A stretch of DNA of 64,000 nucleotides from Variovorax beijingensis (GCF_003951285.1 NZ_RXFQ01000005.1:168501-232500); one strand, 5' to 3'; positions 52,729 to 62,723 are shown, counted from the stretch's first letter. The notes: generated by a model from the letters alone, not told the origin. Numbers and translations: made by a program.

Positions 52729-54301
52729 GCAGCACGAAGGCGATGGCCACGATGGCGATCGCCGCAATCCAGATCGGCCAGAGCCCGAACGGCGCCACCC
52801 AGCGCGCAAAGGGCGTGAGCCCCGTGCGGCCTTCGACTGTCGCTTCGAGCACGCCGCGCGTGAGCCGCGGCAGCTGGTGCGTGACGCGGCCTTCGGCATC
52901 GATGACCACCGTGGCGCCGGTGTTGGTGGCGCGCACCATCGGCCGCGCGAATTCGAGCGAGCGCATGCGTGAGATGGCCAGGTGCTGGTCGATCGCCACC
53001 GAGTTGCCGAACCACGCGATGTTGCTCACGTTGAGCAGGATGGTCGGCGCCGTGGCCTCGTCCTTGAAGTTGGCGCCGATCTCGTCGCCGAACAGGTCTT
53101 CGTAGCAGATGTTCGGCGCGATGCGCTGGCCCTGCCAGGCAAAGGGCGCCTGCGCCAGGCCGCCGCGCGCGAAGTCGCCGAGCGGGATGTTCATCATGCG
53201 GATGAACCAGCGAAAGCCCGGCGGAATGAATTCGCCGAACGGAACCAGGTGGTGCTTGCTGTAGCGGTAGGGCTGCGCCGCACCGGGCTGGAAGCCCAGC
53301 ACCGCGTTGCTGTAGGTGCCCTGGCCGCCCAGCGGCAGGCCGACGATGGCAGCCTGCGTACCCTGGCTGTAGCGCGCCTGGATCGCCTCCAGATAGCCCG
53401 CGGGCAGTTGCTGCGGCAGCAGCGGCAGCGCGGTCTCGGGCGTCACCACGAGCGAGGCCTTGGCATCGCGCAGCTGTTCTCCATACCAGCGCAGCGCCAG
53501 GTCGATGCCGCCGCCGGGAATGAATTTCTCGTCCTGCGGGATGTTGCCCTGCAGCAGTGCGAGCTGCAGCTTGCCGCTCGAACCCCTGGCGCCCTGCGCG
53601 TCGCCGGACAGCGGTGCCGCGAGATGCGGCGCGGCGAATGCAGCGGCGACAAGTACCAGGACCTGCGCGAGTGCGATGCTGGGCGCGGGCCGGGTCAGCG
53701 CCACCAGCGCGGCCACCAGCGCGGCCACCGCGCCGATGCCGTACACGCCGATCCACGGCGCCCAGGCCGCCAGCGGCCCCTCGACGTGCGCATAGCCGCC
53801 AGCGCCCCAGGGAAAGCCGGTGAACCAGCTGCCGCGCACGAGTTCGGCCAGCGTCCACAGCGCGGCGAACACCAGCGCGCCGGCCACCGGCCCTCGCGGC
53901 CCGCGAACGACGAACCAGGCGCAGGCCGCCGCGTAGTACAGCCCGAGCGCGGCCGCCAGCAGCAGCACCGCAATGGCCGCGAGCGGCGCCGCCAGCCCGC
54001 CGTAGGTGTGCATCGAAATGAAGAGCCACCAGAAGCTGCCGGTGAGCCAGGCGGTCGAGAAGAGCCAGCCATGCAGCCCGGCGCGGCGCCAGCCCGCGCC
54101 CTCGGCGCGCAGCCAGTCCAGCAGGCCGACGAGCACCGCCAGCGAGACGAGCTGCAGCCACCACAGCGGCCGGCCGTTCGCGGGCCAGGCAATGGCCGCG
54201 GCCTGCGCGAGGCCCGCGAAGGCAAAGCCCAGCAGGCGCAGCAGGCCCATGGCGGAAAAGGCGGGAGACGTGCGGAGCGTGGCCGCTGCCGGCAGCGGCA
54301 T
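52712..54301 (-). CDS. lnt: apolipoprotein N-acyltransferase
   Basis: The 529-residue protein has several N-terminal transmembrane segments (about residues 20-215) and a nitrilase-like periplasmic domain. The catalytic Glu-Lys-Cys triad is visible in VTPETALP, SKHHLVPFGEFIP (with the nearby lysine) and APNICYEDLFGDE. Lnt adds the third acyl chain to lipoproteins such as those at 727, 40589 and 57892 in this window. Its ATG overlaps the corC stop by one base (TGATG), the usual corC-lnt arrangement. Confidence 0.95.
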   Translation of the reverse strand: MPLPAAATLRTSPAFSAMGLLRLLGFAFAGLAQAAAIAWPANGRPLWWLQLVSLAVLVGLLDWLRAEGAGWRRAGLHGWLFSTAWLTGSFWWLFISMHTYGGLAAPLAAIAVLLLAAALGLYYAAACAWFVVRGPRGPVAGALVFAALWTLAELVRGSWFTGFPWGAGGYAHVEGPLAAWAPWIGVYGIGAVAALVAALVALTRPAPSIALAQVLVLVAAAFAAPHLAAPLSGDAQGARGSSGKLQLALLQGNIPQDEKFIPGGGIDLALRWYGEQLRDAKASLVVTPETALPLLPQQLPAGYLEAIQARYSQGTQAAIVGLPLGGQGTYSNAVLGFQPGAAQPYRYSKHHLVPFGEFIPPGFRWFIRMMNIPLGDFARGGLAQAPFAWQGQRIAPNICYEDLFGDEIGANFKDEATAPTILLNVSNIAWFGNSVAIDQHLAISRMRSLEFARPMVRATNTGATVVIDAEGRVTHQLPRLTRGVLEATVEGRTGLTPFARWVAPFGLWPIWIAAIAIVAIAFVLRRRQG

Positions 54302-55179
54302 CAGTCGGCCGCGTCGCTGCCGCGGGCCGGAGACACCTTGAACCAGCGCACGGCCCCGCCCTTGGTGTGCAGCACCACGAAGTCGAAGCCGCCGATGGCG
54401 TGGTGCTCGCCGCGCTTGGGCACGTGGCCCATCTCGTGCGCGATGAGCCCGCCGATGGTGTCGAAGTCTTCGCTCAGCTGCTCTTCGTCGAAGACGATGC
54501 CGAAGGCCTCGGCCACGCGCTCGATGGGCGTGTCGCCCGAGACGCGGTAGGTGTGGTCGGCCAGGCCGAAGATGTCGCCCTCGTCCTCGGCGATGTCGAA
54601 CTCGTCCTCGATCTCGCCGACGATCTGCTCGAGCACGTCCTCGATGGTGATGAGGCCGGCCACGCGGCCGAACTCGTCGATCACGATGGCCAGGTGGTTG
54701 CGATTGCCGCGGAACTCGCGCAGCAGGTCGTTCAGGCCCTTGCTCTCGGGAACGAAGGTGGCGGGCCGCAGCAGCGCGCGGATGTTGAGCCCCGGCGCGC
54801 GCTGCAGCTTGAGCAGGTCCTTCGCGAGCAGGATGCCGATGATGTTTTCCTTCTCGCCCTCGTACACCGGGAAGCGCGAGTGCGCGGTGTCGATGACCAG
54901 GTGCAGCAGCGCGTCGAAGGGCGCGTCGATGTTCACCAGGTCCATGCGCGGGGCCGCGACCATCACGTCGCCGGCCGTCATGTCGGCCATGCGCAGCACG
55001 CCCTCGAGCATGACGCGCGACTCGGCGCCGATCACCTCGTTGTCCTCGGCGTCCGCGAGGGTTTCGATCAGCTCGTCGCGCGAGTCGGGACCGGGGTGGA
55101 TGAATTCGGCCAGCTTCTGGAGAAAGCCGCGCTTGTCTTCCCGTTCGACGGGTGCGCGTTCAGGGTGAGGTTCGGCCAC
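54301..55179 (-). CDS. corC: CorC/HlyC-family transporter-associated protein
   Basis: The 292-residue protein starts with GTG at 55179 (GTGGCCGAACC). In-frame upstream codons reach a TAG without an ATG, so GTG is the supported start. Two CBS domains (about 70-195) and a C-terminal CorC_HlyC domain (about 205-285, with GRVAGLITIEDVLEQIVGEI between them) are present. The family is linked to magnesium and cobalt efflux and interacts with transporters at the membrane. It forms an operon with lnt. Confidence 0.92.
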   Translation of the reverse strand: MAEPHPERAPVEREDKRGFLQKLAEFIHPGPDSRDELIETLADAEDNEVIGAESRVMLEGVLRMADMTAGDVMVAAPRMDLVNIDAPFDALLHLVIDTAHSRFPVYEGEKENIIGILLAKDLLKLQRAPGLNIRALLRPATFVPESKGLNDLLREFRGNRNHLAIVIDEFGRVAGLITIEDVLEQIVGEIEDEFDIAEDEGDIFGLADHTYRVSGDTPIERVAEAFGIVFDEEQLSEDFDTIGGLIAHEMGHVPKRGEHHAIGGFDFVVLHTKGGAVRWFKVSPARGSDAAD

Positions 55180-55269
55180 TGCGGGAGGCTTAGTTGAAGA
55201 GATACAAGGATACCGGATTGCGCGTGACAGGCTCTACCGCATGGCCGCCACAGGCGCTTTTTCAGGTAT

Positions 55270-55998
55270 TCAGGGGGCAGACTTGCTGCGCGCGTCCCGC
55301 ATGCCGCTGCGCACTTCCTGCAGGCTGGCCAGGAAGGCCCAGAACTGCTTGGCGCGGGTCTTGAGGTGGTAGTCGACCGCCGCGTACTGCTCGAGCGCGA
55401 TTTCGCTCATGCGGCTGTCGAAGGTGGCGCTTGGCAGCTGCAGGTGCGCTTCGGATTCCGAACCGCTGCGCACCACGGTGGCGCCGGCGTTGCGGGCGAT
55501 CTTCAGCATGGCGGCGTTTTCGCTCAGCGCATGGATGAACAGCATGCCCACGCCTTCGTTGCGCGCCACGACCACGGCCCGCTCGAACAGGCGGGCCCCA
55601 TAGCCGCGGCCGCGCGCATGCGCCGCCACCGACACGCCGAATTCGGCGCAGTCGCTGTGCTGCTCGTCCGGCGCGAACGCCAGGTGGGCCATCGCGATCA
55701 GGTCGAGCCGGCGGTTGTAGATGCCGAAGAGCTCGTCGCGCTCGAAATCGAGCCCGTCGACGTAGCGCTGCACCTGCTCGTCGCCCGCGGCGTAGCCGAA
55801 GCGCAGGTAGCGGTCGTGCGGCGTGAGCGCCAGCAGGTGCTGCGCGATGCGGTCGCGCTCGCGCGGGCCGATCGAGCGGATCGGCACCATGACGGGTTGC
55901 GGCGCAGAGGCTGCGCGCGGTTGCGCCTCAACCATCGGCGCCTTCAGGAAAGAGCCGAGGCCGAGAGACGCCTTCAGGAGGGTCTTGGCGGTAAGCAT
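55270..55998 (-). CDS. GNAT family N-acetyltransferase
   Basis: The 242-residue protein has a GNAT core at about residues 40-185: LRFGYAAGDEQVQRYVDGLD, then the acetyl-CoA loop SVAAHARGRGYGARLFERAV and MLFIHALSENAAMLKIARNA. The N-terminal 35 residues are low-complexity. Acceptor is unknown: amines, peptides or antibiotics are all possible. It stands alone between corC and an Lrp gene, with about 90 bp upstream of corC and 109 bp to the Lrp gene. Confidence 0.85.
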   Translation of the reverse strand: MLTAKTLLKASLGLGSFLKAPMVEAQPRAASAPQPVMVPIRSIGPRERDRIAQHLLALTPHDRYLRFGYAAGDEQVQRYVDGLDFERDELFGIYNRRLDLIAMAHLAFAPDEQHSDCAEFGVSVAAHARGRGYGARLFERAVVVARNEGVGMLFIHALSENAAMLKIARNAGATVVRSGSESEAHLQLPSATFDSRMSEIALEQYAAVDYHLKTRAKQFWAFLASLQEVRSGMRDARSKSAP

Positions 55999-56107
55999 GG
56001 CTCAAATATAAGGGTTTTCCCTTAAACACCAAGTCTGCAGGGGTTCTTTCGGGCGACATCTGTGAACCAATACCAGAGAGCGTGTCGTTCACGCAACCAT
56101 TGGGAGA

Positions 56108-56581
56108 CTAAACCGGCACGGCTGTTGTGGCCTTGACACGGTCGAGCACGAAGCTGGTCTTGCAATCCTCCACGCTGGGGTGCTTGAGCAGGGTGTCCAT
56201 GATGAAACGGCTGTAGTGCCCCATGTCGGCGACCACCACGCGCAGCAGGTAGTCCATCTCGCCGGTGAGGGCCGCGCACTCGACCACTTCGGGCCAGGTC
56301 TGGACGCTGGCGCGGAACAGGTCCATGGGGTTGCGCTTGTGGGTCTCGGTGTGCTTTTCGAGGCGCACGTTGAGATAGGCGGTCAGGCCCAGGCCGATGA
56401 CTTCGGGGCGCACGAGCGCGACGTAGCGGTCGATGACGCCGCTCTCCTCCAGCCGCTTGACGCGCCGGAGCACGGCGCTCGGGGAAAGGCTGACCTGCTC
56501 GGCGATCTGGTCGTAGGTGGCGCGCCCGTCTGCTTGCAGCGTGCGCAAAATAAGCCTATCAATCTTGTCGAGTGCTTCCAT
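56108..56581 (-). CDS. Lrp/AsnC family transcriptional regulator
   Basis: The 157-residue protein begins MEALDKIDRLILRTLQADGR followed by the helix-turn-helix TYDQIAEQVSLSPSAVLRRV, and ends with the RAM ligand domain (CAALTGEMDYLLRVVVADMG). Lrp/AsnC regulators bind amino acids and act as octamers. It is divergent from hppD and probably senses phenylalanine, tyrosine or a related acid to control the hppD-phhA genes. This is a positional inference, supported by the inverted repeats in the shared upstream region. Confidence 0.93.
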   Translation of the reverse strand: MEALDKIDRLILRTLQADGRATYDQIAEQVSLSPSAVLRRVKRLEESGVIDRYVALVRPEVIGLGLTAYLNVRLEKHTETHKRNPMDLFRASVQTWPEVVECAALTGEMDYLLRVVVADMGHYSRFIMDTLLKHPSVEDCKTSFVLDRVKATTAVPV

Positions 56582-56604
56582 GCCACCATTTTCGCAGTTT
56601 TAAT

Positions 56605-56626
56605 GCGCCGCGTCTCTCTTTGGCGC
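56605..56626. promoter_or_regulatory. inverted repeat in the Lrp/hppD divergent region
   Basis: GCGCC (56605-56609) and GGCGC (56622-56626) are separated by 12 bp, 24 bp from the Lrp start. TTGGCGCCCAA is itself nearly palindromic. A looser TTTTCGCAG...CTGAAAA pair encloses it. A plausible Lrp-type operator. No clear promoter hexamers were found. Confidence 0.35.
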
Positions 56627-56735
56627 CCAATAACGCTGAAAACGTGAGTGGCATCCGCTCTACAGTGCAGCACTGGTCGTTCTCGCCCACCCCTTCGCTT
56701 TTTTCTTCATTCGAACCCCCTTTCTGGAGACTCCC

Positions 56736-57863
<1,128 letters not shown>

Positions 57864-57891
57864 GCGCCCTTTTCACTGGCCAGGAGCCTCC

Positions 57892-58692
57892 ATGCGCAGC
57901 ACGTTCTCGATCGGCTTGACCCTCACCTCAGCAGCCGCCGCTGTTCTTCTTTCGGGCTGCGCCATGGCGCCGGCTGCCCCCGCGGCCGGCTCGCACCTCG
58001 ACACGGTGCAAAAGGCTGCGGCGCTGCGCATCTGCACGCCGGGCGACTACAAGCCCTTCAGCTTCCAGAAGGCCGACGGCTCGTTCGAGGGCATCGACGT
58101 CGATCTCATGGCGGGCTTCAGCGCCAGCCTCGGCGCCAAGCCCGAATGGGTCAAGACCACCTGGGCCAACCTGCTGCCCGACCTCAGCGCCGGCAAGTGC
58201 GACATCGCCGTGGGCGGTGTTTCCGTGACCACCGACCGGCAGAAGCGCGCCTTCTTCAGCGCGCCCTACATGGTGAACGGCAAGGCGCCCATTGCGCGCT
58301 GCGCCGATGTCGCCAAGTACCAGAGCGTGGCCGACATCGACAAGCCTTCCACCCGGGTGATCTTCAATCCGGGCGGCAGCAACGAGCGCTTTGCGCGCGC
58401 CAACTTCAAGCAGGCCAAGCTCACGCTGCACGGCGAGAACGTGACGATCTTCGACGAGATCCTGGCCAACCGCGCCGACGTGTTCGTGACCGAATCGGCC
58501 GAAGCCATCACGCAGCAGAAGCTCAAGCCGGGCCTGTGCGCGATCAACCCCGACAAGCCGCTGCAATACGGCGAAATGGCCTGGATGCTGCCGCGCGACG
58601 ACGTGGCCTTCAAGGCGTACGTCGACCAATGGCTGCACCTGCAGCAAGCCGGCGGCGACTTCCAGCGCGTGATGAACCGCTGGCTCAAGTAA
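57892..58692 (+). CDS. cyclohexadienyl dehydratase-like (PheC-like) periplasmic lipoprotein
   Basis: The 266-residue protein has a lipoprotein signal with lipobox LSGC (Cys23). The mature part is a family 3 solute-binding fold. TPGDYKPFSF (about 49-58), NPGGSNERFARAN (159-171), NVTIF (183-187) and YVDQWLH (243-249) agree closely with what I recall of PheC, the cyclohexadienyl dehydratase that evolved from this fold and turns prephenate or arogenate into phenylpyruvate or phenylalanine. The same fold also includes amino acid binding proteins, so either is possible. Its position between hppD and phhA supports an aromatic role. Confidence is high for the fold and moderate for enzyme activity. 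Confidence 0.75.
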   Translation: MRSTFSIGLTLTSAAAAVLLSGCAMAPAAPAAGSHLDTVQKAAALRICTPGDYKPFSFQKADGSFEGIDVDLMAGFSASLGAKPEWVKTTWANLLPDLSAGKCDIAVGGVSVTTDRQKRAFFSAPYMVNGKAPIARCADVAKYQSVADIDKPSTRVIFNPGGSNERFARANFKQAKLTLHGENVTIFDEILANRADVFVTESAEAITQQKLKPGLCAINPDKPLQYGEMAWMLPRDDVAFKAYVDQWLHLQQAGGDFQRVMNRWLK

Positions 58693-58709
58693 ACGGAGAG
58701 AGCATTCCC

Positions 58710-59588
58710 ATGGACACCCCTGCAGCAGCCGCTGTCGTCACGCCCGCCGTCTACGGCGCTTCGGACCGTCCGCCGCGCGGCGACTACTCGCGCGGCGGGG
58801 CGGTGCTTGCAGACTACACCTGCCCGCAGGACTGGGCCAGCTACACGCCGGCCGACCACGAGACCTACAAGCGGCTCTACGAACGGCAGGCCGCGCAGCT
58901 GCCGGGCCTCGCCTGCGACGCATTCATCAAGGCGCTGCCGCTGCTGGGCGTGAAGGACCGCATTCCGCGCTTCGAGGAGATCAACGAGCGGCTGCGCCGC
59001 GCCACCGGCTGGGAAATCGTGGCGGTGCCGGGGCTGATTCCCGAGCTGCCGTTCTTCACCTTGCTTGCGAACCGCAAGTTTCCGGTGACCGACTGGATCC
59101 GCAAGCCCGAGGAGTTCAACTACATCGTCGAGCCCGACGTGTTCCACGACCTGTTCGGCCATGTGCCGATGCTGTTCGACCCGGTCTTTGCCGACTATGT
59201 GCAACGCTATGGCCAGGGAGGCATCAAGGCGCATGAGCTCGGTGCGGGCGAGAAGCTTGCGCGGCTTTACTGGTACACGGTCGAGTTCGGCCTGATCCGC
59301 CAGCCCGACGGCCTGCGCGCATACGGCGCCGGCATCCTGAGCTCCGTCGGCGAACTGCAGCATGCCGTACGCAGCGGCGAGCCGCACCGGTTGCCGCTCG
59401 ACCTGCTGCGCACCATGCGCACGCGCTACAAGATCGACACCTACCAGAGCAACTACTTCGTGATCGAGAGCTTCGCGCAGCTCTTCGACCTCACGGCACC
59501 CGACTTCACGCCGCTCTACCAGGCGCTCGACGCCCTGCCCGACATTCCGGCCGGAGTGCTGCTGCCGGGCGAGCCTGGCCAAGCCTGA
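58710..59588 (+). CDS. phhA: phenylalanine 4-monooxygenase
   Basis: The ATG at 58710 gives 292 residues (MDTPAAAAVVTPAVYGASDR). The non-heme iron ligands of the aromatic amino acid hydroxylase family are present: His146 and His151 in PDVFHDLFGHVPML and Glu192 in WYTVEFGL. It hydroxylates phenylalanine to tyrosine using tetrahydrobiopterin, and its C-terminal part is the usual bacterial single-domain length. It is 17 bp after the PheC-like gene, with the same transcription direction as hppD. A carbinolamine dehydratase (phhB) is absent from the window. Confidence 0.97.
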   Translation: MDTPAAAAVVTPAVYGASDRPPRGDYSRGGAVLADYTCPQDWASYTPADHETYKRLYERQAAQLPGLACDAFIKALPLLGVKDRIPRFEEINERLRRATGWEIVAVPGLIPELPFFTLLANRKFPVTDWIRKPEEFNYIVEPDVFHDLFGHVPMLFDPVFADYVQRYGQGGIKAHELGAGEKLARLYWYTVEFGLIRQPDGLRAYGAGILSSVGELQHAVRSGEPHRLPLDLLRTMRTRYKIDTYQSNYFVIESFAQLFDLTAPDFTPLYQALDALPDIPAGVLLPGEPGQA

Positions 59589-59735
59589 AGTCGCTCCCCA
59601 CGGGGACTGACTGCCGCGGCAAGCATGCGCTGCCGTGCACTATCGCATGCGCGACAGCGCATGCACTGCTCCTAGGACAAGCCCGCTGGCGGCTGAGCGT
59701 GTCTGGCTCCCACAATCCGCGCAAAAGGAGCTTGC

Positions 59736-61427
59736 ATGCAGACATCCGCGCGACAGAACTACCCGGCCGACGTGCCGCACGAGATCGACCCCGGGCAGTA
59801 CCGGTCCCTGCCCCACATGTTCGACGAGGCCTTCGCCCGCCATGCCGAGCGGCCGTTCTCGGTCTGCATGGAACGCTGGATGTCGTATGGGGAGCTCGAC
59901 ACCCTGTCGAAGGCCCTGGGCGCGTGGCTGCAGTCGCTGGGCCTGGAGCCCGGCGCGCGGGTCGCCATCATGCTGCCCAACGTGCCCCAGTTCGCCGTCA
60001 CGATGTGCGGCGTGCTGCGCGCCGGCTACACCTGCGTCAACGTCAATCCGCTCTATACGGCGCGCGAACTCGAGCACCAGCTCAAGGATTCGGGCGCCAC
60101 GGCCATCGTCATCCTCGAGAACTTCGCCGCGACGCTGGAACAGGTGATCGAGCGCACACCGGTCAAGCACGTGGTCGTCACTTCGATGGGCGACCTGCTC
60201 GGCGGGCTCTATGGCGCCTGGATCACCGTGGCGGTCCGCCACCTCGCGAAGATGGTTCCACCGTACAAGCTGCCCCTGGGCAACGGCCGCAGCGTCACGC
60301 CTTTCTCCAAGGTCATCGAGGAAGGACGCGGGCGCGCGCTGGCGCCGGATCAGAGCACGCTCGATTCGATCGCATTCCTGCAGTACACCGGCGGCACCAC
60401 GGGCCTGTCCAAGGGCGCGGTGCTGACCCACCGCAACATCGTCGCGGCCACGCTGCAGGCGGAAGCCTGGTTCACGCCGGCGCTGTCGCGGGCGGGCGAC
60501 CTGTCCAAGGTCAACAGCATCGCGGCGCTGCCGCTTTATCACATCTTCGCGCTCACGCTCTGCCTCCTGGTCATCCGCCAGGGCTCGCACATGACGCTGA
60601 TCCCCAATCCGCGCGACTTCGACAAGTTCATCGCGGTGCTCAAGAAGCGTCCCTTCCACATGCTGCCCGCGGTCAACACGCTCTTCAATGCGCTGCTGAT
60701 GCATCCCGGATTCAAGTCGATCGACTTCTCCACGCTGTTCGTCTCGCAGGCGGGCGGGATGGCCGCCTCCGAGGGCACGGCGCGGCGATGGTTCGAGGCC
60801 ACCGGCTGCCCGATGATCGAAGGCTGGGGCATGAGCGAGACTTGTGCGATCGGCACCAACAACCCGGTGTCGAACACCAGCTTCACAGGCACCATCGGCT
60901 TGCCGCTGCCGAGCATCGAGATCGCCATCAAGGACGACGAAGGCAACTCCCTGCCCGTCGGTGCGCCAGGCGAGCTCTGCATCAAGGGGCCCAACGTCAT
61001 GACCGGCTACTACAACCAGCCCGCCGAGACCGCCGCAGCCTTCACGGCTGATGGCTTCATGCGCACCGGCGACATTGCTGTCATGCAGGAGGATGGCTAC
61101 AGCCGCATCGTCGACCGCAAGAAGGACATGATCCTGGTGAGCGGCTTCAACGTCTTTCCGAACGAGCTGGAGAATGTCATTTCGCTGTGTCCCGGCGTCG
61201 TCGAGTGCGCGGCCGTTGGTGTGCCGGACGAAAAGCAGGGCGAAGCGATCAAGGTTTTTGTCGTTCGCAAGGATGCGGCGCTCACCGAGGAGGCCGTGCT
61301 GCAATACTGCAATGGGCAGCTCACCGGCTACAAGCGGCCCAAGCACATCGAATTCCGCGACTCGCTGCCAAAGACCAATGTCGGGAAGATACTGCGGCGC
61401 GAATTGCGCACCAGCGCGGGCGCCTGA
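59736..61427 (+). CDS. fadD: long-chain fatty acid-CoA ligase
   Basis: The 563-residue protein has its own AAAGGAG ribosome site. Adenylate-forming motifs are present: YTGGTTGLSKGAVLTHRN (217-234), LPLYHIFALTL, GWGMSETC, RIVDRKKDMILVSGFNVFPNE and a C-terminal lysine in NVGKILRRELR. It activates long-chain fatty acids with ATP and CoA at the inner membrane to start beta-oxidation. The next gene begins on the base after its stop. A 147-bp upstream gap holds no gene that I can identify. Confidence 0.9.
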   Translation: MQTSARQNYPADVPHEIDPGQYRSLPHMFDEAFARHAERPFSVCMERWMSYGELDTLSKALGAWLQSLGLEPGARVAIMLPNVPQFAVTMCGVLRAGYTCVNVNPLYTARELEHQLKDSGATAIVILENFAATLEQVIERTPVKHVVVTSMGDLLGGLYGAWITVAVRHLAKMVPPYKLPLGNGRSVTPFSKVIEEGRGRALAPDQSTLDSIAFLQYTGGTTGLSKGAVLTHRNIVAATLQAEAWFTPALSRAGDLSKVNSIAALPLYHIFALTLCLLVIRQGSHMTLIPNPRDFDKFIAVLKKRPFHMLPAVNTLFNALLMHPGFKSIDFSTLFVSQAGGMAASEGTARRWFEATGCPMIEGWGMSETCAIGTNNPVSNTSFTGTIGLPLPSIEIAIKDDEGNSLPVGAPGELCIKGPNVMTGYYNQPAETAAAFTADGFMRTGDIAVMQEDGYSRIVDRKKDMILVSGFNVFPNELENVISLCPGVVECAAVGVPDEKQGEAIKVFVVRKDAALTEEAVLQYCNGQLTGYKRPKHIEFRDSLPKTNVGKILRRELRTSAGA

Positions 61428-62357
61428 ATGAACGACCGCGCCGCGGCCGGGCTGCCGGCGAATCTCGTGGTCTTCGAGCGCGGCTGGCTGTCGTCGAACA
61501 ACATCCTGTTCATCGGGGCCGGCGAGACCGCGCTGGTCGACACCGGGTACACCACGCATTCCGATCAGACCTTGGCGCTGGTCGAATCGGCGCTGAGAAC
61601 CCGGCCGCTCGACCGGATCGTGAATACGCATCTGCACAGCGACCATTGCGGCGGCAATGCGGCCCTGCAGCAGCGCTACCCGGCGATCCGCACGGAGATT
61701 CCACCCGGCGAGGCGGCACTGGTGGAACGGTGGGATGAGCGCGGTCTGAGTTTTCTTGCGACGGGACAGACCTGTCCGCGGTTCCGGTTCACCGGCCTCT
61801 TGCAGCCAGGGACCGAATGCATGCTCGGCGGCAGCCCGTGGCAGGTGCATTGCGCGCCTGGCCACGATCCCCACTCGATCATCCTCTTCGATCCCGTTTC
61901 ACGGACGCTGATCTCGGCGGATGCCCTGTGGGAGAACGGCTTTGGCGTTGCCTTTCCTGAACTTGCGGGCGAACCATCGTTCGGCGATCTGGCTGCGACG
62001 CTGGACCGGATCGAGAGACTGGGGCCGCTGCAGGTGATCCCAGGACACGGCCGCGTCTTCGGCGAAGTCGGCAGGGCACTGGCCACGGCGCGCCGCCGGC
62101 TCGAGGGTCTTCAGCGCGATCCCGTGAAGCATGCACGACACGCCATCAAGGTGCTCATGAAGTTCAAGCTGCTGGAAGTGCAGTCCATCGCCCTTGACGA
62201 CTGGAAAGCCTGGGTTCGCAGCACGCCATATCTGGATATCGTTCGTTCGCGTTTCTTTGCCGATGCGGATTTGGCGCAATTGGCCGAGGATGTCTTGCAC
62301 GAGCTGATCGGCGCAGGGGCGGCCGAGATGGACTCCGCAGGCATCCGCAATATCTGA
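61428..62357 (+). CDS. MBL-fold metallo-hydrolase
   Basis: The 309-residue protein begins immediately after the ligase stop (TGA at 61425-61427, ATG at 61428), so the two should be translated together. The metal motif NTHLHSDHCGG (His68, His70, Asp72, His73) and later PGHDPHS and IPGHGRVFG are typical. It could be a thioesterase- or lactonase-like enzyme acting on an acyl compound in the cytosol. It resembles the gene at 26018-27097 only in fold. Confidence 0.88.
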   Translation: MNDRAAAGLPANLVVFERGWLSSNNILFIGAGETALVDTGYTTHSDQTLALVESALRTRPLDRIVNTHLHSDHCGGNAALQQRYPAIRTEIPPGEAALVERWDERGLSFLATGQTCPRFRFTGLLQPGTECMLGGSPWQVHCAPGHDPHSIILFDPVSRTLISADALWENGFGVAFPELAGEPSFGDLAATLDRIERLGPLQVIPGHGRVFGEVGRALATARRRLEGLQRDPVKHARHAIKVLMKFKLLEVQSIALDDWKAWVRSTPYLDIVRSRFFADADLAQLAEDVLHELIGAGAAEMDSAGIRNI

Positions 62358-62380
62358 TCTTTGCCTGCTGGAATAAAAAA

Positions 62381-62406
62381 AGCGCGTCACCGGAAGATGA
62401 CGCGCT
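62381..62406. terminator. intrinsic terminator between the MBL-fold gene and the rRNA operon
   Basis: AGCGCGTCA (62381-62389) pairs with TGACGCGCT (62398-62406) around an 8-base loop, flanked by A6 on the left and T5 on the right. On the plus strand it ends the acyl-CoA ligase/MBL transcript. The flanking A and T runs also allow termination from the opposite strand. Confidence 0.85.
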
Positions 62407-62429
62407 TTTTCAAAGCTGCAAAGAAAAAA

Positions 62430-62450
62430 GCCCAACACACCGTGTTGGGC
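62430..62450. terminator. intrinsic terminator after 5S rRNA
   Basis: GCCCAACAC (62430-62438) pairs with GTGTTGGGC (62442-62450) around a 3-base loop, with A5 on the left and T4 on the right. Read on the minus strand it directly follows 5S rRNA and should end the rRNA operon. It is also usable in the other direction. Confidence 0.9.
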
Positions 62451-62467
62451 TTTTCCTGGCTGTAAGA

Positions 62468-62581
62468 GCCTGACGATGACCTACTTTCACACGGGAACCC
62501 GCACTATCATCGGCGCTGACGCGTTTCACTGTCCTGTTCGGGATGGGAAGGAGTGGTACCACGTCGCTATGGTCATCAGGC
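62468..62581 (-). rRNA. rrf: 5S ribosomal RNA
   Basis: The minus-strand sequence begins GCCTGATGACCATAGCG and has the conserved CCATCCCGAACAGG and GTGCGGGTTCCCGTGTGAA stretches, and ends with the complementary CGTCAGGC. Length of about 114 bases and the helices match a betaproteobacterial 5S rRNA. Confidence 0.95.
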
Positions 62582-62723
62582 ATAACTTGTTGTCTGACTG
62601 ATCACGTGATCAATCAAACGAATTCATAGAGTTTGGAATCAGCACGCAATATCTGCGCTGTTTTGAATGTATTTTGAATGCGTCAACTTGGCATAACACC
62701 TTGATCTGACTGATCAAAGTTAT
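62582..62723 (-). other. 23S-5S intergenic spacer, no tRNA
   Basis: This 142-bp spacer is AT-richer than its surroundings. It contains the 14-bp palindrome TGATCACGTGATCA (62599-62612) and two direct copies of TCTGACTGATCA (62593-62604 and 62705-62716) near its ends, which could take part in rRNA processing stems. No tRNA cloverleaf was seen. Confidence 0.6.

Noticed and set aside
62582..62723. A tRNA gene in the 23S-5S spacer
   Set aside because: No acceptor, anticodon or T-loop pattern (GGTTCGA-type) was found in the 142 bases.
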